Assembly (NCBI RefSeq): GCF_009760905.1
Contig: NZ_VIRW01000002.1
Coordinates: forward strand, 248,001-312,000
Direction: 5' to 3'
Length of the DNA stretch: 64,000 nucleotides
DNA from: Chitinibacter sp. GC72
Lineage (GTDB): Bacteria > Pseudomonadota > Gammaproteobacteria > Burkholderiales > Chitinibacteraceae
In this document: positions 56,434-64,000 of the stretch, one piece after another
Layout: each line of letters begins with the position of its first letter
Position numbering within the stretch: the stretch's first letter is position 1
Translations under genes and position numbers: made by a program
Notes under the pieces: generated by a model
The model's input: only the letters and a program-made list of their open reading frames with translations
Told to the model about the DNA's origin: nothing
Database searches by the model: none

Positions 56434-56509
56434 CGCGGGATGGAGCAGTTGGCAGCTCGTCGGGCTCATAACCCGAAGGTCACAGGTTCGAGTCCTGTTC
56501 CCGCAACCA
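56434..56509 (+). tRNA. Initiator tRNA-fMet (CAT), copy 3
   Basis: Identical to copies 1 and 2. It lies 89 bases after copy 2 and is followed within seven bases by a terminator, so the three are probably one transcript. Confidence 0.97.
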
Positions 56510-56515
56510 AAAATG

Positions 56516-56548
56516 AAAAAACCTAGGTCTCAAGCCTAGGTTTTTTTT
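56516..56548 (+). terminator. Terminator of the tRNA-fMet transcript
   Basis: AAAAAACCTAGG (56516-56527) pairs with CCTAGGTTTTTT (56535-56546) across a 7-base loop, with eight T in the final run. Confidence 0.9.
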
Positions 56549-56564
56549 CGTCAAAAATTTGCCA

Positions 56565-56595
56565 AAAACGTCACAAACTCGATTTGTGACGTTTT
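56565..56595. repeat. Perfect inverted repeat downstream of the tRNA cluster
   Basis: AAAACGTCACAAA (56565-56577), loop CTCGA, TTTGTGACGTTTT (56583-56595): 13-bp perfect arms. TGTGAC words recur nearby (about 56606, 56621) and in both tRNA spacers. It could be a second terminator, an operator, or an old recombination site. Confidence 0.7.
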
Positions 56596-56681
56596 CTGTG
56601 CCAAATCTGTGACACGCACTGTGACTAAATAGGCCATTTTTGACCTTCGACAGGCAAATTTGGCAACATTAGCCATACCTA

Positions 56682-57308
56682 TCAGAGCCCCACTAACACA
56701 TCAGCCAGCAGACCCTTGAGTTGTTGCCCACTTGGCCGATCGAGCAATCGGCCATCCATGCCCATCGCCTTGGCGCCATCACGATCTGCGTATGTCGAAT
56801 CACCGATAAAAATACAGTCAGTAGCAGCTAGGTTAAGCTTGTCCAATACGTATTGGTAAATTTCAGGCTCGGGCTTGATGTGGCCGAGCTGATAACTCAT
56901 TGCATATACGTCTGCATCAGGTAGTAATTCCATCACTCTCGCCCCATAGGTCTGAGCCAGATTTGAGCAAATCGCAATGCGACATCCGCGTTGGCGAAGC
57001 GCTGCGAATGACTCTGCGACATCGACAAAGCATGCGATGCTGTTCAAATCGGCCTGCAAAGCGGCTTCACAGGTCGCCAATTGATCTGCTGGCACCGTTG
57101 TGCCCAAGTGCGCCGCCAACTCGGCCAGACTCCCGTCAAACGTCAAAATGGTACGTGAATCATCAGCTTGAGGCTGTCGCCCTTGTGCGCGCAAATACCG
57201 CATTAGCAGTAAATACGGATGATGTTGCTGACCGATTTCCAGCAAAGTACCAAAGACATCAAAAATGACCGCTTTGGGGTGATCAGATAAAGCATTCATC
57301 ATTGTCAT
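56682..57308 (-). CDS. HAD-superfamily hydrolase
   Basis: A 208-residue phosphatase-like protein. It has HAD motif I VIFDVFGTLLE with nucleophile Asp17, motif II ICSNL (about residue 118), motif III lysine in GHIKPEPEIY (about 148) and motif IV FIGDSTYAD (about 171); all are intact. A helical cap (about 25-95) makes it a C1-cap HAD. Substrate unknown. It is the first gene beyond the tRNA cluster, facing it. Confidence 0.87.
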   Translation of the reverse strand: MTMMNALSDHPKAVIFDVFGTLLEIGQQHHPYLLLMRYLRAQGRQPQADDSRTILTFDGSLAELAAHLGTTVPADQLATCEAALQADLNSIACFVDVAESFAALRQRGCRIAICSNLAQTYGARVMELLPDADVYAMSYQLGHIKPEPEIYQYVLDKLNLAATDCIFIGDSTYADRDGAKAMGMDGRLLDRPSGQQLKGLLADVLVGL

Positions 57309-57431
57309 TCCGTTCTGATTTAATCACGCCCCTTCAGCATGCAAATGATGATAGAGGGTTTCATCGAACAAGCTCATGTATGTATCGGGTGAGCCGTCCA
57401 GAAAAGTCTATACTGTATCAAAGGAGGTTCT

Positions 57432-57674
57432 ATGATCGTCGTAACTGATAAGCAAGAAATCCAATACAACCTAGCATGCGATTTAATGGGCAGTCGATTC
57501 GCTGAATTATCCGGTCTGATCGGCGAAGAGTGGGATAAGCCGAACGGTGGCAGCGAGGCGGTCGTTCAAGAGCTTGGGCGTCAGCAATCCATCATTCATC
57601 AAGCCAGAATGGCACTAAGTCCTGTGGACGACAGTGCCGTAGCTGCAGCAATCGAGCAATACCGCACAAAATAA
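57432..57674 (+). CDS. Small hypothetical protein, 80 residues
   Basis: No family recognised. Coding is supported by a perfect AAAGGAGG seven bases before the ATG and by a -10-like TATACT at about 57408. The product is soluble, acidic and helical (DLMGSRFAELSGLIGEEWDK, then VVQELGRQQSIIHQARMALS), without signal or membrane segment. It is isolated and divergent from the HAD gene. Confidence 0.7.
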   Translation: MIVVTDKQEIQYNLACDLMGSRFAELSGLIGEEWDKPNGGSEAVVQELGRQQSIIHQARMALSPVDDSAVAAAIEQYRTK

Positions 57675-57765
57675 AATGTTTGTGATGTATTGATGCCTCA
57701 ATAGCACTCTGCGAGTGGAGAATTAGCGGCTTCTTGAGTTTATTCGCCCATCTCCTCATCAAGCC

Positions 57766-59478
57766 TCAAATCGCTTGCGCGCCTACTATCCATAGTTCTA
57801 ATTGCTTGTGTAAGTAAGCATGTGCCATCACCGTTCTTTCTGTGGCGAGCAATGCATAATCGATTCTCGGGGCATTAGGCTCTGCGGTTTGTGGCGCTTG
57901 TTTTTGGTAGAGGCAACACAATTCTTCCTGACTCAGCTGCTGTAGTGTTACTAGCAATTCACGCACCAAAACTTGTGCTTGAGTTGATGGGGTACTGTTT
58001 TGTAGAGCACGGTGTTCATAGATCGTCCAATGATACCCACCATCTTGGCGTTGATTCAGCTTGAGTTGAACTGTCGACAAACGCCCATCATCAGGCGTGC
58101 GAACTGAAAAAATAAACATCGACGACTGGATGCAATCAATCGCACGGCTGGCCACGCAATGATGCATCGCGCTGCCTTCGCGGATGAGTTCTGCTTCCGA
58201 GCGCAGCGGGATAACATAGCCTAGCTGGTGGTGCCAAGGTGATGTGAGCGGAGAAGGCCATACGCGAGGAAACGCGGCAACAGGCTGATTGTTGGTCAGT
58301 GGCCGATGTAATTGCCGCAACCAATAGCGTCCAGCAAGCAGTACTTGCCACGGGCTCAATCTCGTTAAGGCATGAGCTAACTGTTGTTCCAGCGTGGTAT
58401 CACGCACACCTTCTTCATTAGCTTGGTATTGCGGATTGATGGCGCGAATGTAGCGTGCTAGCGATTCAAGAAAATCCTCAATTACTTCAAATGGGTTTTC
58501 GGCTGGAAAACATTGCCGTGCTTTAGTCATAGCGTTCTGCCAGCCGAGTTGACTCAATGTTGGTAGCCACGCTCTCACTAAGCTTTGCCAGGGCATTTGG
58601 CCTAACCATGCCTGCAACATCATGCCGAGGATCTGCCATTCGACAGGCGATGTAGGACGTTTCTCACGGGCGATCATCGCGCACCATTGAACAATCTCGG
58701 CCACTGGGCGTAATACCAAGCAAGTTGGCAAATCGCTGACTTTGAGTGGCAAACACCAGCGTGCAACTTCACTATTCACTTGGGCATGCTGCGCGAGTAC
58801 GGGGATTAAGGCTTGGCCGCTATCAATGGCGTGGCATAAAACATCGGCACCTGGATCACTATTTCCCCACAATTTGGCACTTAAAGGAAAAACACGTAAT
58901 GCATCAAAGCGATTACGTCGCACCGTTTCATCGCAGTGAATGAATAAGTTGTAGCGCTCCAAACTGAGTGGAATCGCGCTTGGCCAGGCCTGAATGAGCT
59001 GTGCAAATTGTAGTTGTTGAGCAAATGCTGCGAGCTGGGTGGGCTGAAAAAGGCGTTTGCAGCGCGCAAAATGACTGAGCTTGCGCGGTAATTGGCTATC
59101 AAAGCGCTCAACTACCACGCAATAAATCGGCCAGCGTACTACGGTGAAAAAATAGGCCTGCCAATCGGACAAGGTGCTCGCAACAAATGGCCGTTGCTCC
59201 CGATTCAGTGCCGCCATCATTTGATCGAGAGGTATGTCGAAGCTACGACAATCTAGCCATGCAGGAGTGGCCATATCGTATTGCTGGCAGACATCTCGCA
59301 TCAACTCACCTAAAGCCAACAGCAGCATCAAACATTGGCCATTGTCTAACTCCAGCAAGATCAATTGCGGTACATCGGCGGTCACGACGAGGTGTTGCGA
59401 CGCGCTGGGTGAAGGCCAAATTACCAACTGCCGCGCACCTTGCATAGATACTCGTTCTAGTGTTGTTGCAGTTGGCAT
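57766..59478 (-). CDS. PcfJ-domain-like protein
   Basis: A 570-residue soluble protein. The C-terminal region has IREGSAMHHCVASRAIDCIQ followed by SSMFIFSVRTPDDGRLSTVQL, the conserved MHHCV...IFSxR...T-x-L block of PcfJ-like proteins (PF14284). The family is named after an enterococcal conjugation-plasmid gene; the biochemical role is unknown. The N-terminal ~400 residues show no domain I can name. No conjugation genes are near. The start at 59478 is preceded by TTAGGTCG. A 36-residue membrane ORF lies just upstream on the same strand. Confidence 0.7.
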   Translation of the reverse strand: MPTATTLERVSMQGARQLVIWPSPSASQHLVVTADVPQLILLELDNGQCLMLLLALGELMRDVCQQYDMATPAWLDCRSFDIPLDQMMAALNREQRPFVASTLSDWQAYFFTVVRWPIYCVVVERFDSQLPRKLSHFARCKRLFQPTQLAAFAQQLQFAQLIQAWPSAIPLSLERYNLFIHCDETVRRNRFDALRVFPLSAKLWGNSDPGADVLCHAIDSGQALIPVLAQHAQVNSEVARWCLPLKVSDLPTCLVLRPVAEIVQWCAMIAREKRPTSPVEWQILGMMLQAWLGQMPWQSLVRAWLPTLSQLGWQNAMTKARQCFPAENPFEVIEDFLESLARYIRAINPQYQANEEGVRDTTLEQQLAHALTRLSPWQVLLAGRYWLRQLHRPLTNNQPVAAFPRVWPSPLTSPWHHQLGYVIPLRSEAELIREGSAMHHCVASRAIDCIQSSMFIFSVRTPDDGRLSTVQLKLNQRQDGGYHWTIYEHRALQNSTPSTQAQVLVRELLVTLQQLSQEELCCLYQKQAPQTAEPNAPRIDYALLATERTVMAHAYLHKQLELWIVGAQAI

Positions 59479-59576
59479 ATCGACCTAATGTGAGTATGAA
59501 TACGTGTAGCTTAGCAAATGCCCTAGCTCGCAACATGAGCCTGCCAAACCTTCAAACCTATCGAAGTTCGGTTCGT

Positions 59577-59687
59577 TTAGTGATGAGACTTGGACTTTCT
59601 CTTGCCAGATTGCACAACAAGCCACAGCGCAGCCAAGGCAAAGATCAGTAGTAAGCCCAATGCAGGCAATAGATCAATGATGGTCAT
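59577..59687 (-). CDS. 36-residue membrane micropeptide
   Basis: ATG at 59685-59687 is preceded by AAGGAG at ideal spacing. The product MTIIDLLPALGLLLIFALAA continues LWLVVQSGKRKSKSHH: one transmembrane helix (about residues 3-25) and a basic cytoplasmic tail, positive-inside topology. It stops 98 bases before the PcfJ-like start on the same strand, so the two could be co-expressed. Function unknown. Confidence 0.7.
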   Translation of the reverse strand: MTIIDLLPALGLLLIFALAALWLVVQSGKRKSKSHH

Positions 59688-59775
59688 ATTTTCTCCTTAT
59701 CGATATCTGGGCTGGTCGATCTAACGATAGTTGCTCCAGTGACCTTGTTGCTAAGGTGATGTCCTGGCGTTGCAG

Positions 59776-60688
59776 TTATTCCAGATCTTTTAACTCCGCA
59801 AATTTGCTGGCCATCGTTGGGTTATTGCGCGTGAGTTTTTTGATCGTCACGTCTTGGGCCTTATCATTGGCGAGGCGCAGATTACGATCGGTGCCGAGCA
59901 GGGCTTCTTTGGTTTTTTGTAGGTGATCAATGGATTTATCGATTTCATCAATCGCGGTTTGAAAGCGTCTTGAGGCCAGCTCATAGTTCTTACCAAACGC
60001 AGATTTGAAGTTATCTAGCTCCAGTTCGAAATTGGTAATGTCGATGTTCTGTGCTTTGACCAGGGCCAGCTCTGATTTGTACTGGAGCGAGTTCATCGCC
60101 GCATTGCGCAGCAGAGTGATGATCGGAATAAAAAACTGCGGCCGCACCACATACATTTTGGGATAACGGTGAAACACATCGACAATCCCAGTGTTATAGA
60201 GCTCGCTTTCAGGTTCGAGTAGCGAAACCAAAACCGCGTATTCGCAGCCTTTCTCAATACGGTCTTTGTCGAGCTCTTTCAAAAAGTCTTCGTTTTTCTT
60301 TTTGGTGGCGGTGGTATCGCTCTCGTTCTTCATCTCGAACATGATCGAAACGATCTCATTCCCCGCTTCATCGCTATCGCGGAAGATGTAGTCGCCTTTA
60401 CTGCCGCTGCGCGCGTCATTGTCTTTTTCAAAATAGGCACGTGGGAAAGCTGTCGCGCGAATGCGGTTAAATTCAACCTCGCAGTGGTGTTCCAGTGTTT
60501 CGCCGATCATTTTGGTCGATAGCTTGGCCTAGCGCGACGGCGTTTTTCTTATCCTGTTCGGCCAGTACAAGGCGCTCGTGGATTTGTTTTTCAAAATCCG
60601 CATCGCGCACCTGCTTCAAAATATCGGCATAACCTGCTTCGTCAATGGTGAAGGCGGTATTGCAATGAGGGCAGATGATGTCGTGCAT
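59776..60688 (-). pseudogene. DUF2130 family gene with internal deletion and frameshift
   Basis: Intact DUF2130 proteins (~420 residues, PF09903) have an N-terminal MxDIICPHC...AF zinc-ribbon-like start, a long coiled coil, and a C-terminal nuclease-like domain. Here the start MHDIICPHCNTAFTIDEAG (ATG 60688) runs to KKNAVAL, then jumps out of frame into [17 protein letters not shown] at about 60510-60535. The C-terminal domain continues intact to 59776 with GDYIFR and FEMK, a PD-(D/E)xK-type core. Roughly 110-120 codons of coiled coil are missing relative to my memory of the family. An internal ATG (60510) could still allow a 244-residue C-terminal protein. Confidence 0.8.
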
Positions 60689-60801
60689 GCTGGTAGCCTT
60701 TATCAAAAATGTAAATTCAATTGAACTGTGTGTGCACGGGGAAGCCGGTCACCAACTCGGATTTTTATGGTGAAGACCTTGGCATCGTGCAGTCTCAAGC
60801 C

Positions 60802-61401
60802 TTATTCGAGCTGGCACATGGACTGAATCAATTGCAGCCCATTTAAAGCCCCTGTTTGTAGGCTGATCGTGCCTGCTGGTCCATCGGGTTCTGTGGGGTT
60901 GATGCGAATCAGGCTTGGATTCAGTTGTTGTTGCTGAGTCAGAATGCGTTCATTCAAACGGCGAATGGTCGCTATCGCTGTGCCTGCGCCCATTTCAATG
61001 ATCACTAAGCGCTTGGGGTGGCCGATCTGCTCGGCGGGGACATCGCTGGTATCAAGCATGGTATGCAAGCGCGACAGCAAAGGCGCAATTTGTGCACCGA
61101 GTAGGCTAGGCTCAAGCTGCTCGAGCAAATGCTGCATGGTCAGCAATGCATGCACTTCCGATGATGAAAACCATAAACCCGGCAATTCAAACTTCGGGCC
61201 AGTATGTGCCTGAACGAAACGATAACCGCCAGCTTCACGATCATACTCAATGGGGGCATTGAGCCGGTCGCGCAGGTATTCCAAATCGCGTTTGAACGTG
61301 GCCAGCGAAATACCTAGTTCATCCAAGAACACCTGACGTGGCACTACCTTGCGATCTTGCAGTAACTGGTTAATCCGGTAAAAGCGCTCGTTCTGGCTCA
61401 T
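60802..61401 (-). CDS. Chimera: YafY/WYL-type regulator N-terminus fused to Sir2-like C-terminus
   Basis: A 199-residue ORF. The first ~128 residues match a DeoR/YafY-type WYL regulator: helix-turn-helix MSQNERFYRINQLLQDR ... SLATFKRDLEYLRDRL and the linker domain PGLWFSSSEVHALLTMQHLL up to PAEQIGH. The WYL ligand domain that should follow is absent. Instead come residues typical of the C-terminus of Sir2-family deacylases: PKRLVIIEMGAGTAIATIRR, LIRINPTEPDGPAG, ISLQTGALNGLQLI. The join is near 61015 and in frame. Most likely a deletion scar between two adjacent genes; whether it is functional is unknown. Start ATG 61401, behind GGTGAG. Confidence 0.7.
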   Translation of the reverse strand: MSQNERFYRINQLLQDRKVVPRQVFLDELGISLATFKRDLEYLRDRLNAPIEYDREAGGYRFVQAHTGPKFELPGLWFSSSEVHALLTMQHLLEQLEPSLLGAQIAPLLSRLHTMLDTSDVPAEQIGHPKRLVIIEMGAGTAIATIRRLNERILTQQQQLNPSLIRINPTEPDGPAGTISLQTGALNGLQLIQSMCQLE

Positions 61402-61529
61402 CATCAACTCACCGTGTAGCAATCAAGCTAGTGTAAGTGAAAAATAAGATAATCGCACAACTACTGGCTCAGTATATGAGCTAGTCATATGGGTAGAGTG
61501 CAACTATTCATGTCAAATGGGGTGATCAA

Positions 61530-61613
61530 ATGGATTACAGCAAAATCAGTGCGGATGCTTGGGTCTTGTTTGTGTGTGCGGCGGCCATCCCGTTTTTATT
61601 GCACTTACTATGA
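61530..61613 (+). CDS. 27-residue membrane micropeptide candidate
   Basis: MDYSKISADAWVLFVCAAAI followed by PFLLHLL: one hydrophobic helix with a short polar N-terminus. GGGGTGAT lies five bases before the ATG. It stands alone between the regulator chimera and the HIT gene. Short length makes chance possible. Confidence 0.4.
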   Translation: MDYSKISADAWVLFVCAAAIPFLLHLL

Positions 61614-61708
61614 TTTACGCCGAGTGCAATATTGAGCACAATAGTCAGCATCAGCTTGGGGTTGCTGAAAGTTTATTTAGAATCCCCTATTAATCGAAGA
61701 GCCCCCTC

Positions 61709-62089
61709 ATGTCCTGCCCATTTTGCGCTATACCCGCCGAGCGAATCATTGATCGTAATGAATCAGGCTTTGTTATCCGTGATGGTTTCCCTGTCTCACA
61801 GGGGCATACGCTGATTATTCCGTACCGGCATATCGGCTCGTTTTTCGAGCTGAGCAAACCAGAGCGTGATGATTTATTTGATTTACTCGATCAGGCCAAA
61901 CTCGTGCTTGATCGTGAGTTCAAACCAAACGCATACAACATCGGCATCAACGACGGCCCTGCAGCTGGGCAAACCGTCCCGCATTTGCATATCCACCTCA
62001 TTCCCCGTTTTGAAGGTGATATGGCTGATCCACGCGGAGGGGTGCGGTATGTGATTCCAAGCAAAGCTAAATATTGGAAAGACGAATGA
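61709..62089 (+). CDS. HIT-family nucleotide hydrolase/transferase
   Basis: A 126-residue cytoplasmic protein. The catalytic histidine triad is HLHIHLIPRF (about residues 93-102), and the start CPFCAI with ERIIDRNESGFVIRD is the usual HIT opening (possible zinc site CxxC). HIT proteins hydrolyse nucleotide phosphoramidates or dinucleoside polyphosphates. Its stop overlaps the HNH start as ATGA, so the two are translationally coupled, a possible functional link. Confidence 0.9.
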   Translation: MSCPFCAIPAERIIDRNESGFVIRDGFPVSQGHTLIIPYRHIGSFFELSKPERDDLFDLLDQAKLVLDREFKPNAYNIGINDGPAAGQTVPHLHIHLIPRFEGDMADPRGGVRYVIPSKAKYWKDE

Positions 62090-63063
62090 CACTAGCGCAA
62101 TACTGCAGCCAATTTCAAAAAATTCGTCGTGCCAACGGCATTGCATTCAGCGACTTAACGCTAAAAAAGGCGCCGCATAAACCGCTGCTGCTCTTGGCTG
62201 TTTTGGATATGGTGGGGCGAAAACAAATCACTTCGCCTTTTATCAGCATCGCTGATGAAATGACTGAATTGAATGCTTTGTTCGGCAGTTTCTGGCATAA
62301 GCTGATGCCGGTGACCCATACCAGCAGCATTGGTTTTCCATTCTCAAAAATGGGGAATGAGCCTTTCTGGCATTTGGTGCCTCTCCCCGACAAAACAGTA
62401 ACAAAAGAACTCATTGAGAAGATGAGTACGGTATCTCAATTGCGCCAGCATGTGATGGGGGCGCAGCTTGATGAGGCTTTATTTGCCCTGATGCAAGACG
62501 CTCAATCTCGGCAAACCTTGATCGATACGCTCATAGGCACGCACTTTTCTCCAGAAGCTCAGGCCCTGCTGCGAGCTGAAATGGGTGAGCAAGATACGAT
62601 TTTCCAATACAGCCTAGAGCTAGAGCAGCAAGCCCAGCACAAAGTTCGCGATAGCTCGAGCGTTGCAAAATACACCGTGCAAGTGAGAGATCAGGGCTTT
62701 CGCAAGGCGGTGGTTCGCTGTTATGACCATCGCTGTGCCATGTGTGGCACCCGTATTGTCACGCCCGAAGGCTATACCGCTGTCGATGCTGCACACATCG
62801 AGCCATGGAGCGTGTCGCAAAACGATCAAATTACCAATGGCATGGCACTTTGCAAGTTGTGTCACTGGGCATTTGATACCGGTGTAATTGGGGTACGCGC
62901 TGACTTTAGCATTGCGGTGGCTCGGCAAATTGGTCAAATGCCCAATGCCCCTGGTTTTATTCCAACCTTGGCTGGTCGCACTCTGATATTGCCTAAGGAA
63001 GTTCATTTACGCCCCAAGCCTGAAAACTTCGAATGGCATCGGAAGACGTTCTCAGTGGCATAA
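62086..63063 (+). CDS. HNH endonuclease, orphan restriction-like
   Basis: A 325-residue predicted nuclease. The N-terminal domain (KKAPHKPLLLLAVLDMVGRK, about residues 26-45) is the part common to COG3440-type predicted restriction endonucleases. The C-terminal HNH module has the CxxC pair DHRCAMCG, then AHIEPWSVSQNDQITNGMAL, and CKLCHWAFDTG with the second Cys pair, all intact. No methyltransferase partner is visible, so a modification-dependent (type IV-like) or defence role is possible. Start ATG 62086 overlaps the HIT stop and follows GGAAAG. Confidence 0.85.
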   Translation: MTLAQYCSQFQKIRRANGIAFSDLTLKKAPHKPLLLLAVLDMVGRKQITSPFISIADEMTELNALFGSFWHKLMPVTHTSSIGFPFSKMGNEPFWHLVPLPDKTVTKELIEKMSTVSQLRQHVMGAQLDEALFALMQDAQSRQTLIDTLIGTHFSPEAQALLRAEMGEQDTIFQYSLELEQQAQHKVRDSSSVAKYTVQVRDQGFRKAVVRCYDHRCAMCGTRIVTPEGYTAVDAAHIEPWSVSQNDQITNGMALCKLCHWAFDTGVIGVRADFSIAVARQIGQMPNAPGFIPTLAGRTLILPKEVHLRPKPENFEWHRKTFSVA

Positions 63064-63121
63064 ACAGTCACGACAGGGCCTAGCAATGGATACCATACTT
63101 TTTCCTGCGCCCATGAGTTAC

Positions 63122-64000
63122 TCAGAATAGCTGCTGTTGGCGGCTGACTAAGTTGTCAAAGTTATCCTGAAGCAATGGCAGAATCGCATCGGCAATTGGC
63201 TTGAGCTGTGATGCGATGTAGTGTTCGTAATTAATTTTCTGGCGGCGAGCTTCGAGCGGTTCAGGGCCTGCGCCTGTCATCACATAGCTGATCCACCCGC
63301 CTTTTTGATATTGCTGAGGGCGTCCATGCTGTCGGTTGTACTCATCGGCGATTCGCGCCGCGCGAACATGGGGTGGTACGTTACGCTGGTAGTCTGCTAT
63401 TGGCCGGCGTAGTCGCTTGCGGTAAACCAGCAATTCATCAAATTCGCCATTCAAAGTGCGCTCAACATACTCCCTGATGAAGTCCTGATAGGGTTGCTGC
63501 CTGAAAATACGCCCGTATAGAGCCTGCTGAAACTGTTGGGCCAGTGGCGTCCAGTCGGTGCGTACGGTTTCCAGCCCCTTATAAACAACTTCATCCGTGC
63601 CGTCGGCGCGCATGGTGAGCCCCGCATAGCGCTTTTTGCTGCCTTCTTCGGTGCCACGGATGGTGGGCATAAAGAAACGGCAATAGTGTTTCTCAAATTG
63701 AAGTTCGAGTGCGCTTTCCAAACCGAATTGCGATTGCAGATGTTGCTGCCACCAGTGATTAATGTGTTGAGCCAGTCGGTGACCAATGTCCGCAGCCTGC
63801 ACCTCAGAATGGGGATGCTTTAGCCAAACGAAGGTCGAATCGGTATCACCGTAAATCACGGTATAACCTTGCTGTTCGATCAACTCACGGGTTTTGTGCA
63901 TGATCTCATGCCCACGCATCGTGATCGACGAGGCAAGGCGAGGATCGAAGAAACGACAGCCGCTAGAGCCGAGAACACCATAGAACGAGTTCATGATGAT
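63122..64000 (-). CDS. polB: DNA polymerase II, family B (partial, N-terminal part outside window)
   Basis: The C-terminal 292 codons of a family-B polymerase; the frame is open to the window end and continues IIMNSFYGVLG, the conserved KxxxNSxYG finger motif. The palm catalytic motif VIYGDTDSTFVW (about 44 residues later) is intact, as are KKRYAGL and the thumb region ending near DNFDNLVSRQQQLF. PolB is the SOS-regulated translesion/repair polymerase in enterobacteria. Its promoter is outside the window, so regulation cannot be judged. Confidence 0.93.
   Translation of the reverse strand: MIMNSFYGVLGSSGCRFFDPRLASSITMRGHEIMHKTRELIEQQGYTVIYGDTDSTFVWLKHPHSEVQAADIGHRLAQHINHWWQQHLQSQFGLESALELQFEKHYCRFFMPTIRGTEEGSKKRYAGLTMRADGTDEVVYKGLETVRTDWTPLAQQFQQALYGRIFRQQPYQDFIREYVERTLNGEFDELLVYRKRLRRPIADYQRNVPPHVRAARIADEYNRQHGRPQQYQKGGWISYVMTGAGPEPLEARRQKINYEHYIASQLKPIADAILPLLQDNFDNLVSRQQQLF

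Noticed and set aside
56088-56509. CRISPR-like repeat array
   Set aside because: The three 76-base repeats fold as complete initiator tRNAs with anticodon CAT and encoded CCA.

Overview
The window looks like a chromosomal segment of a betaproteobacterium, most likely Neisseriales (Chitinibacter/Deefgea/Chromobacterium-like). This is inferred from the gene order of the division and cell-wall cluster, the LapG/LapD pair, the rpoH sequence and the overall style of the proteins; no 16S gene is present, so the genus is not proven. Both ends cut through a gene: murC at the left and a family-B DNA polymerase at the right. Region 1 (1-11.99 kb, minus strand) is the dcw cluster, transcribed mraZ-rsmH-ftsL-ftsI-murE-murF-mraY-murD-ftsW-murG-murC. 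Most junctions overlap by 1-4 bases, and three MraZ operator repeats with a 10-bp period lie over the promoter. Region 2 (12.0-13.1 kb) is a weakly coding gap with two small ORFs. Region 3 (13.1-32.9 kb) is an exopolysaccharide locus. A plus-strand arm encodes an outer-membrane barrel protein, a Wza-type export protein, a Wzz/tyrosine-kinase fusion, a PHP-type tyrosine phosphatase, a membrane-anchored TPR protein and a LapG-type protease. A facing minus-strand arm encodes the initiating phosphoglycosyltransferase, then an AT-rich, probably imported block (polymerase, pyruvyl transferase, two GT4 enzymes, flippase), then a VanZ-like gene. A third, plus-strand set holds a 14-residue-repeat secreted protein, an O-antigen-ligase-type polymerase/ligase and a LapD-type c-di-GMP receptor. 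Region 4 (33-43 kb) is mostly core and regulatory: rpoH with a perfect CIRCE operator, a GntR regulator with a PAS-GGDEF diguanylate cyclase, an SbtA/SbtB-like bicarbonate transport pair, a TPR protein, ferredoxin, rsmD, ftsY and ftsEX. Region 5 (43.0-53.8 kb) is the most unusual. It holds two short proteins that look alike (one with a Tat signal; both probably DUF6916), a GNAT acetyltransferase, three tandem phage-tail-collar proteins with no phage around them, a lipoprotein, and a 2296-residue DUF4347/Ig-repeat/RTX/DUF4214 surface protein. Together they look like a non-phage surface or secretion system. Region 6 (53.9-64 kb) holds a histidine phosphatase, a YjjP/YjjB exporter pair and three identical tandem initiator tRNA genes. 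Beyond the tRNAs is a plastic zone: a HAD hydrolase, a PcfJ-like protein, tiny membrane ORFs, a DUF2130 gene with an internal deletion, a WYL-type regulator fused to a Sir2 tail, an HIT protein overlapping an HNH endonuclease, and the polymerase. All assignments come from reading the sequence; no database search was run.
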